NCBI GenBank assembly: GCA_041164825.1
Contig: JBEAOO010000278.1
Coordinates: 1 to 20,359 of the forward strand
Length of the DNA stretch: 20,359 nucleotides
Direction of reading: 5' to 3'
From: JBEAOO01 sp041164825
Lineage (GTDB): Bacteria > Pseudomonadota > Gammaproteobacteria > Burkholderiales > Burkholderiaceae_C
A program made the position numbers and the translations under genes. Shown piece after piece: positions 1 to 7,395 of the stretch (its first letter is position 1; every line of letters starts with the position of its first letter). The notes beneath the pieces were generated by a model. That model was not told where the DNA came from. It did no database searches and saw nothing but the letters and a program-made list of their open reading frames with translations.

Positions 1-85
1 CCACACAGCTGTCGCACAGCCCCGGGCGGTAGCGCGACCAGGTATCCAGGCGGTCAACGTCGACGATGTGGATGGATGATTTCAT
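1..85 (-). CDS. N-terminus of a Cys-rich (YkgJ-like?) protein, partial
   Basis: An ATG at 85-83 opens a frame that runs off the left edge without a stop, giving 28 codons that begin MKSSIHIVDVDRLDTW and end near GLCDSCV. The CxxC near residues 24-27, after a YRPGLC stretch, resembles the start of YkgJ-type (UPF0153) cysteine-cluster proteins, which are thought to bind a metal or Fe-S centre. That match rests on a short N-terminus only. The gene lies downstream of the tRNA-Phe terminator on the same strand, so it probably has its own promoter in 86-130. I am fairly sure it is coding and much less sure of the family. Confidence 0.45.
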   Translation of the reverse strand, partial: MKSSIHIVDVDRLDTWSRYRPGLCDSCV

Positions 86-130
86 GGGTGGCTCGCACAC
101 GCGGATCCGGCAGGCACGCAGCCCAGACGC

Positions 131-156
131 AAAAAAGCCCGCACAAGGCGGGCTTT
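131..156 (-). terminator. Rho-independent terminator of tRNA-Phe
   Basis: Read on the minus strand, GCCCGC (153-148) pairs with GCGGGC (142-137) across a 5-nt loop. The stem extends by three A-T pairs and runs into TTTTTT (136-131). It lies about 40 bp past the tRNA 3' end and before the next minus-strand gene. Confidence 0.75.
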
Positions 157-197
157 CGTTGCGGCTTGCGTTCGGACAGCCGAAGCAAACACTTTTT

Positions 198-273
198 TGG
201 TGGCCTGGGGCGGAATCGAACCACCGACACGCGGATTTTCAATCCGCTGCTCTACCAACTGAGCTACCAGGCC
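198..273 (-). tRNA. tRNA-Phe (anticodon GAA)
   Basis: The minus strand reads as a complete 76-nt cloverleaf. The acceptor stem is GGCCTGG (273-267) with CCAGGCC (208-202). The D-arm contains AGCTCAGTTGGTAGAGC and the T-arm contains GGTTCGATTCC. The anticodon stem is GCGGA/TCCGC around the loop TTGAAAA, which puts GAA at 240-238. The terminal CCA is encoded (200-198). It lies about 70 bp downstream of the response-regulator gene on the same strand, but a -10-like box and a terminator suggest its own transcript. Confidence 0.97.
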
Positions 274-284
274 TCAAGCCCACA

Positions 285-290
285 AGTATA
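285..290 (-). promoter_or_regulatory. -10 box of the tRNA-Phe promoter
   Basis: The minus strand reads TATACT (290-285), five of six matches to TATAAT, which would place the transcription start around 278, a few bases before the mature tRNA 5' end. No good TTGACA-like -35 is seen at 16-18 bp, so the call rests on the -10 box and its position. Confidence 0.45.
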
Positions 291-343
291 ACGGGCTTTT
301 GACCTTTTTGGCCAGAAAAAACGAAGAAATCGCGACGCCAGGC

Positions 344-1105
344 TCAGAGCATGCTGCGCTTGCTGCGGGCGAGGTCGACGCCGAGTTGTTTGAGCTTGCG
401 GTAGAGGTGGGTGCGCTCCAGGCCGGTTTTTTCGGCGACGCGGGTCATGCTGCCGTTTTCTTGGGCGAGGTGAAACTCGAAGTAGCTCTTCTCGAACGCG
501 TCGCGGGCTTCGCGCAGCGGGCGGTCGAGATCGAAGCTTTGTTCGGCCTGGGGGCCAAGTACCAAGGGGGCGGTGGGCAGCATGACGCCGCCGGTCATGG
601 CGGCTTCGACGGTGAGGTCTTGGTCAGCGTGCAGGTGGTAATGGTTGGGCGCGCCGTTGCTGATGCTGCCGCCCATGTTGCTGCTGCTGTTGCTGCCGTG
701 AGCAGCACCGCCACTGTGACTGACGGCCGCGGCACGCGGCGCGGGTTTGGCCAGGCCTTGCTCGACAGCGCGCAGCAGTTTTTGCAGCGTGATGGGTTTT
801 TCGAGGAAGGCGGTGGCGCCGAACTTGGTGGCTTCGACGGCGGTGTCGATGGTGCCGTGACCACTCATCATGATGACGGGCATGGTGAGCAAGGAGGTGG
901 CGCCCCACTCTTTGAGCAGCGTGATGCCGTCGACATCGGGCATCCAGATGTCGAGCAGCACGAGGTCGGGGCGGAAACGCTCGCGGCAGGCGCGAGCCTG
1001 GGTGGCGTTTTCAGCGAGTTCCACGCTGTGGCCTTCGTCGGTCAAAATTTCCGACAGCAGGGCGCGGATGCCCAGTTCGTCGTCAACAACAAGAATGGTG
1101 GCCAT
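344..1105 (-). CDS. REC-Fis response regulator (NtrX-like, no AAA+ domain)
   Basis: This 253-residue two-component response regulator is the likely partner of the NtrY-type kinase whose stop lies 6 bp upstream. Residues 1-120 form a receiver domain with acidic D8/D9, phospho-acceptor D52 (LDIWMPD), S81 (MMSGH) and K103 (EKP). Residues about 198-243 are a Fis-type helix-turn-helix (MTRVAEKTGLERTHLYRKLK). Between them is a low-complexity linker (about 122-190) rich in Ser, Gly, Asn and His, including NHYHLH. Classical NtrX has a sigma54-contacting AAA+ ATPase there. Its absence means this protein should act like RegA/PrrA-type REC-Fis regulators and not as a sigma54 activator. I recall short forms of this kind beside NtrY in other Burkholderiales. 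Target genes cannot be inferred. Confidence 0.92.
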   Translation of the reverse strand: MATILVVDDELGIRALLSEILTDEGHSVELAENATQARACRERFRPDLVLLDIWMPDVDGITLLKEWGATSLLTMPVIMMSGHGTIDTAVEATKFGATAFLEKPITLQKLLRAVEQGLAKPAPRAAAVSHSGGAAHGSNSSSNMGGSISNGAPNHYHLHADQDLTVEAAMTGGVMLPTAPLVLGPQAEQSFDLDRPLREARDAFEKSYFEFHLAQENGSMTRVAEKTGLERTHLYRKLKQLGVDLARSKRSML

Positions 1106-1111
1106 GGGTCC

Positions 1112-3460
1112 TCAGGGCGTCGGAGCTTCGTTCGATGGCGGCTCGGAAGGAAGTCCGTCGCCCGACGCGAATTTTGAAAATGATATCGAAACTTGGGCGC
1201 CCCGCACGTCGGGGCTTTCGGCCTCCCCCAATTGGGGGTCTGCAGAGAGGTTGCTGACCCGCACGCGGGCGCCGTGTTCGTCGCAAATCTTCTTGACCAC
1301 CGCCAAGCCGAGGCCGGTGCCTTTGGCTTTGGTGGTGACGTAGGGCTCAAAGGCCCGGCCGAGCACTTTGTCGGGGAACCCGGGACCATTGTCTGTCACA
1401 TGAAGCCGCAGCGAACGCGGCTCGCCAGTGTCGGTGCGGCTGAGCTCGGTGCGCAGGCTGACGACGCCATCGGGCTGATCTGACACCGCATCCAGTGCGT
1501 TTTGCACCAGGTTGTGGATGACTTGCCGCAGTTGTGTGCTGTCGCCGAGGATCAGGGGCAGGCTTGGCGCGCAGTCGGCACGCAGCCGGCCGCTCTCTTG
1601 CGCCTGGGCGTAGAGCATCAGCACGTCGCTCACGAGCACGTCGAGCGCCAGCGGCTTGAGCTGAGCGGCGGGCAAGCGGGCGTAGTCGCGGAACTCGTTG
1701 ACCAGCGTTTTCATGGCCTGCACCTGGTTGACGATGGTGCTGACGGAGCGCACGAGCATGGCCTGGTCGGCGCCTTCGAGCTTGGCTTCGAGCTTGTGCT
1801 GCAGGCGCTCGGCGGAGAGCTGGATGGGGGTGAGCGGGTTTTTGATCTCGTGGGCGAGGCGGCGCGCCACCTCGCTCCAGGCCTCGCTGCGCTGGGCCGA
1901 GACGACGTCGCTGATGTCGTCAAACACCATCAACCGCGCGCCTTGCGGCATGGCGGCGCCGCGAACGAGCAGGGTGAGTTTGTCGCGGTCAGGTGCGGTT
2001 TGCAGCTCGAAGGCGTCTTGCCAGTGGTCGCGCTCGCCGTCTTCGGGATGGGCGTCGTGGGCCTCAAAGCGCTGCAGCACGGCGGGGGCAAATTGGCTCA
2101 GGCCGGGCACCTCGTCGAGCTTCAGGCCGCGGTAGGCCGAGAGTGGCAGGCGCAGGATGCGGGTGGCGCCGGGGTTGACGGTCTCGATGCGTGCTTGGCG
2201 GTCGAAGACGATCACGCCGGCGGTGAGGTTGTCGAGGATGGTTTGCAGGTTGGCGCGCGCGCCTTCCACTTGCGCCACGCTGCGCTGCACCAGCGCGCGG
2301 GCGTCACTGAGCTGCTCGGTCATGTCGGCAAACGAGCGGGTCAGGCCACCCAACTCGTCGCGCGAGGCGAACACGGGCTTGCGTGTCAGGTCGCCGCGGG
2401 CCACTTGGCGCACACCTTCGGCCAGCAGCAGCAGCGGCCGCGCCAGTTGGTTGGCCAAGGTGATGGCCAGCAGCAACGCGCCAAACACGGCCAGCACGAG
2501 CGAGAGCGTGAGCGTGCCGATGTACATGCGGCGCAGGCCGTCGCGGGCCAGGGCGCGCTGCTGGTACTCGCGGTAGGCGGCTTGCACGGCGAGCGCATTG
2601 GCGGCCATGGCGGCGGGCACGGCCTGGGTCACCTGCAAAAAGTGGTCGTCTTGCGCGAGCGCGAAGCTGGCGCTGGGCACATGGGCGATCACCCACATGC
2701 GCGCACCGGCACCACTGCCGGCAGCGCCTCCGGTGGCTTGCTGCGCGTCATCGTCCAGCCCATCGAGCTGCGACACCACGCCGGCGCTGCGTGCTTGGCG
2801 CAGCGTGGCCGCCGGAATGCGCTCGGGCTGCAGTTTGGCCGAATAGCTGCCCACACTGATCATCACCTGGCCCGCGCCGGAGATGAGGTTGAGCTCCTGG
2901 GCCGAGAGTTGATCGCGCAGGCGCTCCAGCGCAATCGGCTGGGGCACGGCGGCACTCTCGCTGAGGCGGTCGGCGGCGAGGCGGGTTTTTTTGGCGAGCT
3001 CGGCCAACTGGGCATCGAGCGTGCCGCGGCCGAGGTTGAGGCCGGCTTCGAGCGCGCTTTCGACCTTCACGTCAAACCAGCTCTCGATGCTGCGGCTCAC
3101 AAACTGGTAGCTCACGGTGTAGATCAGCACCCCGGGCACCACACTGACCACCGCAAAGATGGCGGCCACCTTGAGCAGCAAGCGGCTGCCAAACTTGCCG
3201 CGCCGCACGCGCAGCGTGAGCCGCACCGCGGCCACGCAAATGACCAGCACCAGCATGGCAGCCACCACCACATTGACCCAGTAGAGCCAGGCGTAGTGGC
3301 GCTCGTAGAGCGCGCGGTTGTTGGTGGCAATCGACAACAAAAACACCAGCACCAGCACCGCGCCGGTGATGGCCACCAGCGAGATGCCCCAGGCCCAGCG
3401 CGTGGCGCGGCTGCTGCGTTGGCGGGGCGCGGCCGGGTCGAGCGTGGAGTCGCGGGACAT
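1112..3460 (-). CDS. ntrY: NtrY-type sensor histidine kinase
   Basis: A 782-residue inner-membrane sensor kinase. Hydrophobic segments lie at about 25-45, 58-80, 95-118 and 312-336. The extracytoplasmic sensor region falls between the third and fourth. A HAMP linker follows at about 337-390, a PAS-like domain at about 400-515 (ILDNLTAGVIVFD), and the HisKA domain has phospho-accepting H537 in LAHEIKNPLTP. The ATPase domain shows the N box around N650-N654, DNGPGF (690-695) and the glycine-rich TKAKGTGLGLAVV. NtrY kinases are linked to nitrogen and redox responses; the signal here is unknown. The gene starts 5 bp after the DUF4390 stop and ends 6 bp before the regulator start, so all three are probably cotranscribed and translationally close. 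Confidence 0.93.
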   Translation of the reverse strand: MSRDSTLDPAAPRQRSSRATRWAWGISLVAITGAVLVLVFLLSIATNNRALYERHYAWLYWVNVVVAAMLVLVICVAAVRLTLRVRRGKFGSRLLLKVAAIFAVVSVVPGVLIYTVSYQFVSRSIESWFDVKVESALEAGLNLGRGTLDAQLAELAKKTRLAADRLSESAAVPQPIALERLRDQLSAQELNLISGAGQVMISVGSYSAKLQPERIPAATLRQARSAGVVSQLDGLDDDAQQATGGAAGSGAGARMWVIAHVPSASFALAQDDHFLQVTQAVPAAMAANALAVQAAYREYQQRALARDGLRRMYIGTLTLSLVLAVFGALLLAITLANQLARPLLLLAEGVRQVARGDLTRKPVFASRDELGGLTRSFADMTEQLSDARALVQRSVAQVEGARANLQTILDNLTAGVIVFDRQARIETVNPGATRILRLPLSAYRGLKLDEVPGLSQFAPAVLQRFEAHDAHPEDGERDHWQDAFELQTAPDRDKLTLLVRGAAMPQGARLMVFDDISDVVSAQRSEAWSEVARRLAHEIKNPLTPIQLSAERLQHKLEAKLEGADQAMLVRSVSTIVNQVQAMKTLVNEFRDYARLPAAQLKPLALDVLVSDVLMLYAQAQESGRLRADCAPSLPLILGDSTQLRQVIHNLVQNALDAVSDQPDGVVSLRTELSRTDTGEPRSLRLHVTDNGPGFPDKVLGRAFEPYVTTKAKGTGLGLAVVKKICDEHGARVRVSNLSADPQLGEAESPDVRGAQVSISFSKFASGDGLPSEPPSNEAPTP

Positions 3461-3465
3461 GGGGG

Positions 3466-4173
3466 TCAGTTGAAGCGCTGGCGGCGCTCAGCCTGCATCG
3501 TCCATTCGGGCTGGTCGACGATGCCGATTTGCATGGGCCGCGGCAGCAAGCTGGTGTCGAGCTTGTAGACAAACTGCACGTAGTGGCGCGAGCCGTCTTC
3601 CCACACGCCAGCGTCGGCAATCTTCCATTCGCTGACGCGGCGCAGGGCGGCCAGCGCGTCGGGCAGCTTGTCGTACTGCTGGTGCAGGCCGCCAAAGCTG
3701 ACGCGGTATTTGCGGGTGAGCGGCTGCCAAGCCAGGCGCCAGGTGCGGGTGACGCGGGCGACGCGGCGGTCGAGCCAGTACCAGCGGTCGCGGTAGATTT
3801 CGGCCTCGGCCACAAAATTGAGTGGCACGCCTTTGAGCAGCGCGTCTTCTACCGTGCGCGGCAGGTCAAAGCGCAGCGCGAAGCTGACCGAGACGCCGTC
3901 GTCGCTGCGCTCGACATCGAGGCTGGCCAGGGTGATGGGCGGCCCGGCGGTGGGTGCGAGCCCATCGGCCCGCGCGGCCAGCGGCAGGGCTGCGCCCCCG
4001 CCCAGCCACAGCAGACAGAGCAGCACTGCGCTCCAGCCGCCGCGCGCGCAAGCCAAGACAAGCCCCGCCAACCACGCCCGGGCGCACGGAGCGACCCCCA
4101 CCGCCAAGCCAGCCGCACGCCCACGGCGGGCGCAGCGCACCAGCAGCAGGCCGCTCAGGCAGGTGGGGGACAT
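3466..4173 (-). CDS. DUF4390 domain exported protein
   Basis: This small protein of unknown function is characteristically found between rsmB and the NtrY kinase in betaproteobacteria, as here. The conserved part (from about residue 70 to the end) includes FALRFDLPRTVEDALLKGVPL, EIYRDRWYWLD, WRLAWQPLTRKYRVSFGG and DTSLLPRPMQIGIVDQPEW, typical of DUF4390. A hydrophobic stretch ending in AARADG looks like a signal peptide, suggesting a periplasmic location. The start is uncertain. ATG 4173 was chosen, a GTG at 4188 extends it by five codons, and both leave an unusually long leader. A TTG at 4056 would place the hydrophobic segment right at the N-terminus. No strong ribosome site distinguishes them. 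Confidence 0.85.
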   Translation of the reverse strand: MSPTCLSGLLLVRCARRGRAAGLAVGVAPCARAWLAGLVLACARGGWSAVLLCLLWLGGGAALPLAARADGLAPTAGPPITLASLDVERSDDGVSVSFALRFDLPRTVEDALLKGVPLNFVAEAEIYRDRWYWLDRRVARVTRTWRLAWQPLTRKYRVSFGGLHQQYDKLPDALAALRRVSEWKIADAGVWEDGSRHYVQFVYKLDTSLLPRPMQIGIVDQPEWTMQAERRQRFN

Positions 4174-4199
4174 CAGCGAGGCAAACACGCGCAGCAGGT

Positions 4200-5555
4200 T
4201 CAGCTTTTTTCGAGCAAAGCGTAGAAAAAGCCGTCCGGGGACGGGCCTGAACCATTGTCAGGCAGCGGCAGCGTGTGGCCGGGTGAAGCCGGCGCAGCAA
4301 CCCGCCGGGCGGTGGGTTGGCGTTGCAAAAACGCATCGATTTGGTGCTGCCCCTCCGACAGGAACACCGAGCAGGTGGCGTAAAGCAGCCGGCCTCCGGG
4401 ACGCAGCAGCGGCCAAAGCGCATCGAGCAGCCGCGCCTGGATCTGCACCAGCGCGTCGATGTCGCTGGCGCGGCGCAGCCAGCGCACGTCGGGGTGTCGG
4501 CGCACGATGCCGGCGGCGCTGCAGGGCGCGTCGAGCAAGATGGCGTCAAACGGCTTGCCATCCCACCACGCTGCCACATCGCCCGCATCGGCGGCTTTGA
4601 ACTGGGCGCGCTCGCCCACGCGGGCCAAGGTGTCGCGCACGCGCTGCAGGCGGTGGGCGTCGCTGTCGAGCGCCAGCAGGTCGAGCTCGGCCAGCTCCAG
4701 CAGGTGGGCGGTTTTGCCGCCGGGCGCGGCGCAGGCGTCGAGCACCCGGGCGCCGGCGGGCAACCAGCGGCCGGTCTCGCTCTGCCCGTCACTCCAGCCC
4801 AGCAGCAGCGGCGCGGCCCACTGCGCGGCCAGGTCTTGCACCGACACATCGCCCTCACCGAAGCCGGGCAGCAGCGTCACCGCGCAGGGCTGGGCCAGTT
4901 GCACGGCGCAGGGGCCGACCACGCTGGCCTCGCGGCCCACCTCGGCCAAGCGCGCCACATAGGCCTCCGGCGTGCTGCGCTTGGCGTTGACGCGCAGGGT
5001 CATGGGCGGGCGCTGGTTGTTGGCGCGCAGCATGTCTTGCCACTGCTCGGGCCAATCGGCCTGCAACTGGTTGACCCACCACTGCGGGTGGTTGAAGGCG
5101 GCCACCGGGTCTTGGTGCATGGCCAGGGCCAGGGCGTCGCGCTCGCGCAAAAAGCGCCGCAACACGGCGTTGACAAACGGCGCGCTGGCCTTGCTGCGGC
5201 GGCGTGCGGCCTCCACGGCCTGGTCCACCAAGGTGTGCTCGTTGTAGGGCGGCGGGCCCTCGGGCCACAGCAGGGCCAACGCGCTGATGAGCAAGGCATC
5301 GACCGCGGGCGCGGGCGGCTTGGGCACCAGGCGCTGACGCAAGGCCTGGGCCGTGCCCAGCCAACGCAGCACCTGAAAACTCAGCGCTTGGGTGCCGGGC
5401 CGCGCGGCGGCGGGGCACTCGGCCAGCGCGTCGGTCAGCGAATGGCCATGGCGCACAGCCTGCACCGCATCGGCGGTGTGGCCCAGCAGGCGCGCCAAGG
5501 GCAAGGCCTGCGCGGGGGAAACTGGATGGGAGGGGGGGCTTGAGACTGAATTCAC
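4200..5555 (-). CDS. rsmB: 16S rRNA (cytosine-967-C5)-methyltransferase RsmB
   Basis: This 451-residue enzyme transfers a methyl group from S-adenosylmethionine to C967 of 16S rRNA. An N-terminal NusB-like RNA-binding region (about 18-145) precedes the Rossmann methyltransferase domain. The SAM motif VLDACAAPGGKT is at 271-282. The two signature cysteines of the RsmB/NOP2 family are C345 in DAPCS and C395 in YATCS, the latter being the expected nucleophile. Length is close to the family norm. The frame opens with GTG at 5555; no ATG lies near and no clear Shine-Dalgarno is visible, so the exact start is tentative. It heads the minus-strand block with DUF4390 (11-26 bp downstream, depending on start) and the two-component genes, and it is divergent from folE. 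Confidence 0.93.
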   Translation of the reverse strand: MNSVSSPPSHPVSPAQALPLARLLGHTADAVQAVRHGHSLTDALAECPAAARPGTQALSFQVLRWLGTAQALRQRLVPKPPAPAVDALLISALALLWPEGPPPYNEHTLVDQAVEAARRRSKASAPFVNAVLRRFLRERDALALAMHQDPVAAFNHPQWWVNQLQADWPEQWQDMLRANNQRPPMTLRVNAKRSTPEAYVARLAEVGREASVVGPCAVQLAQPCAVTLLPGFGEGDVSVQDLAAQWAAPLLLGWSDGQSETGRWLPAGARVLDACAAPGGKTAHLLELAELDLLALDSDAHRLQRVRDTLARVGERAQFKAADAGDVAAWWDGKPFDAILLDAPCSAAGIVRRHPDVRWLRRASDIDALVQIQARLLDALWPLLRPGGRLLYATCSVFLSEGQHQIDAFLQRQPTARRVAAPASPGHTLPLPDNGSGPSPDGFFYALLEKS

Positions 5556-5643
5556 TCGCGAAGTCTACGGGCTCGGGCAGACACCCACACGCGAAAGCCT
5601 GGGCTGCGGTAGTCTCGTCGTCCTGTCAGCTTTCAGGTGCCCC

Positions 5644-6372
5644 ATGCCCGGCCGCACAACCCCCTTGATTCCCCGCAGCGAAGACGAGCTGTCTCAGCTG
5701 CCCGCTTCTGAGCGCATCCGCTACCGCCTGGTGGGCGCCAATTGCCGCTACCACGCCAATGACAACATCTCGGCCCACATGCGTGAGGGCGAGCTGGCCG
5801 AGCTCAAGGCCGAGGTGGCCAGCAAGATGCAAGCGGTGCTGGAGTCGCTGGTGATCGACACACAGAGCGACCACAACACCCACGAAACCGCCCAGCGCGT
5901 GGCCAAGATGTACCTGACCGAGGTGTTTGGTGGGCGTTATGTGCCGATGCCGGCGGTCACGGAGTTCCCCAACGCCTCGCACCTCAACGAGCTGATGATC
6001 GTGGGGCCGATCAAGGTGCGCAGCGCCTGCTCGCACCACCTGTGCCCCATCATGGGCAAGGTGTGGATTGGCGTGCTGCCCAATGAGTTTTCGAACCTGA
6101 TCGGGCTGTCGAAATACGCCCGCATCTGCGAATGGATCATGGGCCGGCCGCAAATTCAGGAAGAGGCGGTGATCATGCTGGCCGATGAATTGCAAGAGCG
6201 GGTGAAGCCCGACGGGCTGGCGATCGTGATGGAAGCCGACCACTTCTGCATGCACTGGCGCGGCGTCAAGGACGACCAGTCCAAGATGACCAACAGCGTG
6301 ATGCGCGGGGCCTTTTTGAAAGACCCCAACCTGCGCCGCGAATTTTTATCCCTGCTCAACAACAAGGCCTGA
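5644..6372 (+). CDS. folE: GTP cyclohydrolase I
   Basis: Converts GTP to 7,8-dihydroneopterin triphosphate, the entry step for folate and, through QueD/QueE/QueC, for 7-deazaguanines. From ATG 5644 it encodes 242 residues, about 20 longer than E. coli FolE because of an N-terminal extension. Aligned by eye, the zinc ligands are C129, H132 and C202 (E. coli C110, H113, C181). The motif IGLSKYAR (153-160), E173 in RPQIQE, H200 and R206 are also conserved. One difference stands out: the usual CEHH is CSHH (129-132). A short AGGTG at 5635-5639 is the only candidate ribosome site, and it supports this ATG over earlier in-frame codons. A BLUF photoreceptor gene follows after 5 bp. Confidence 0.93.
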   Translation: MPGRTTPLIPRSEDELSQLPASERIRYRLVGANCRYHANDNISAHMREGELAELKAEVASKMQAVLESLVIDTQSDHNTHETAQRVAKMYLTEVFGGRYVPMPAVTEFPNASHLNELMIVGPIKVRSACSHHLCPIMGKVWIGVLPNEFSNLIGLSKYARICEWIMGRPQIQEEAVIMLADELQERVKPDGLAIVMEADHFCMHWRGVKDDQSKMTNSVMRGAFLKDPNLRREFLSLLNNKA

Positions 6373-6377
6373 CCACC

Positions 6378-6806
6378 ATGCTCGTTCGCCTGATGTACGT
6401 GAGCCGCGCGGCCCAGCCGCTGACGCCGGAATCGCTGGCTGCGATTCAAAAACAAAGCCGCGCCTGCAACCCCGAGCACGGCATCACCGGGGTGTTGTGC
6501 CACTCGGGCGACATCTTTTTGCAGGTGCTCGAAGGTGGGCGCAACGCGGTGAGCGCGCTGTACAACCACATCGTGGCCGACCCGCGCCACACCGATGTGG
6601 TGCTGCTGAGCTACGAAGACATCTGTGAGCGCAGCTTTGCCAGCTGGACCATGGGGCAGGTCAATTTGTCGCGCCTGAACCCGGGGCTGCTGCTGAAGTA
6701 CTCCGAGACGCCCACCTTCAACCCCTATGCGGTGTCGGGCTCGGCCTCGATGGCGCTGTTGACCGAGCTGGTGGCCACGGCCTCGATCGCGGGCCAAGGC
6801 GGCTGA
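6378..6806 (+). CDS. Short BLUF-domain blue-light photoreceptor
   Basis: A 142-residue flavin-binding photosensor made almost entirely of one BLUF domain (about 2-95) plus a short C-terminal helical tail, like the small PixD/BlrB-type proteins. All hallmark residues are present with a constant offset of 14 from AppA numbering: Y7 (Y21), N31 (N45), Q49 (Q63), W90 (W104) and M92 (M106). The hydrogen-bond switch around FAD should therefore work. No output domain (EAL, cyclase or HTH) is fused, so it must signal by contact with a partner. It starts 5 bp after the folE stop, making it very probably cotranscribed with folE. That suggests light-linked control of pterin synthesis, which is inference. 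Confidence 0.93.
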   Translation: MLVRLMYVSRAAQPLTPESLAAIQKQSRACNPEHGITGVLCHSGDIFLQVLEGGRNAVSALYNHIVADPRHTDVVLLSYEDICERSFASWTMGQVNLSRLNPGLLLKYSETPTFNPYAVSGSASMALLTELVATASIAGQGG

Positions 6807-6814
6807 TGCGCCAG

Positions 6815-6836
6815 CGCTGAGCCACCCGGCTCAGCG
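6815..6836. terminator. GC-rich hairpin between convergent genes
   Basis: CGCTGAGCC (6815-6823) and GGCTCAGCG (6828-6836) form a perfect 9-bp stem with a 4-nt loop, 9 bp after the BLUF stop and 8 bp before the stop of the convergent LemA-like gene. There is no T-run on either strand, so it may be a weak bidirectional terminator or a 3'-end stabiliser. Confidence 0.5.
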
Positions 6837-6843
6837 GCGCCAC

Positions 6844-7395
6844 TCACACGCTGCCAACGGGCCGAAAGCCAAACGGCCGCGCCAGCAGCACGGTCGGGAA
6901 CTGGTGCAAGGCCGCGTTGTAGGCCTGCACGGCCTCGTTGAACTGCCGACGAGCGAACTCCACCGAGGCGTCGCTCGCGGCCAGTTCATCGAGCAGGCCC
7001 TGGGCCGACTCATCAAAGCGCGAGCCCTCGATGCCGGCCAACTCGGCCAGCAGGCGGTTGCGCGATTCGGCCAACACCTCGTCGGCCAGGCGCAAACTGG
7101 CCAGCGCTTGCGGCGCGGTCGGCCGCACGCGGGCATGCTCGCAAGCGGCTTGCGACTGCTGCAGCGCGGCGTCGAGCGAATCGAGCGCTTCGGGCTCCAC
7201 CATCAACACGCGCAGCGCCTCGCCCCAGCGGCCGAGCACCTCGTGGCGCAGGCGGTGGTGGGTGTCGAACTGCATGAAGAGTTTGGGCAGGCTTTGGCGC
7301 ACCCGCTTGAGCCGGTTGTAGGCTCCCACGCACCAAAAGATGACCACCGCGGCCGAGGCCGTGGGCAGCAAGGCCATGACGCTGTCCAGCGTCAT
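6844..7395 (-). CDS. Diverged LemA-family membrane protein
   Basis: A 183-residue protein with one N-terminal hydrophobic segment (about 7-24, VMALLPTASAAVVIFWCV). It is followed by AYNRLKRVRQSLPKLF and a helical region. The C-terminal block FARRQFNEAVQAYNAALHQF, then FP and ARPFGFRPVGSV, is the most recognisable LemA signature (normally FYNDAVxxYNxxxxxFP...FGF). The first LemA block is degenerate: the usual AWxQIDVQLKRRxDLIPNLV appears here as KLFMQFDTHHRLRHEVL. LemA proteins are helical-bundle membrane proteins of unclear function. The ATG overlaps the queC stop as ATGA (7395-7392), implying translational coupling to queC. Alternative: a distinct family with only a LemA-like tail. Confidence 0.75.
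   Translation of the reverse strand: MTLDSVMALLPTASAAVVIFWCVGAYNRLKRVRQSLPKLFMQFDTHHRLRHEVLGRWGEALRVLMVEPEALDSLDAALQQSQAACEHARVRPTAPQALASLRLADEVLAESRNRLLAELAGIEGSRFDESAQGLLDELAASDASVEFARRQFNEAVQAYNAALHQFPTVLLARPFGFRPVGSV

Noticed and set aside
299..3568. Long plus-strand open frames (292 and 688 codons) opposite the response regulator and NtrY kinase genes
   Set aside because: Low-complexity, His/Gly/Ala-rich translations with no recognisable domain. They mirror GC-rich codon structure of the well-supported minus-strand genes.
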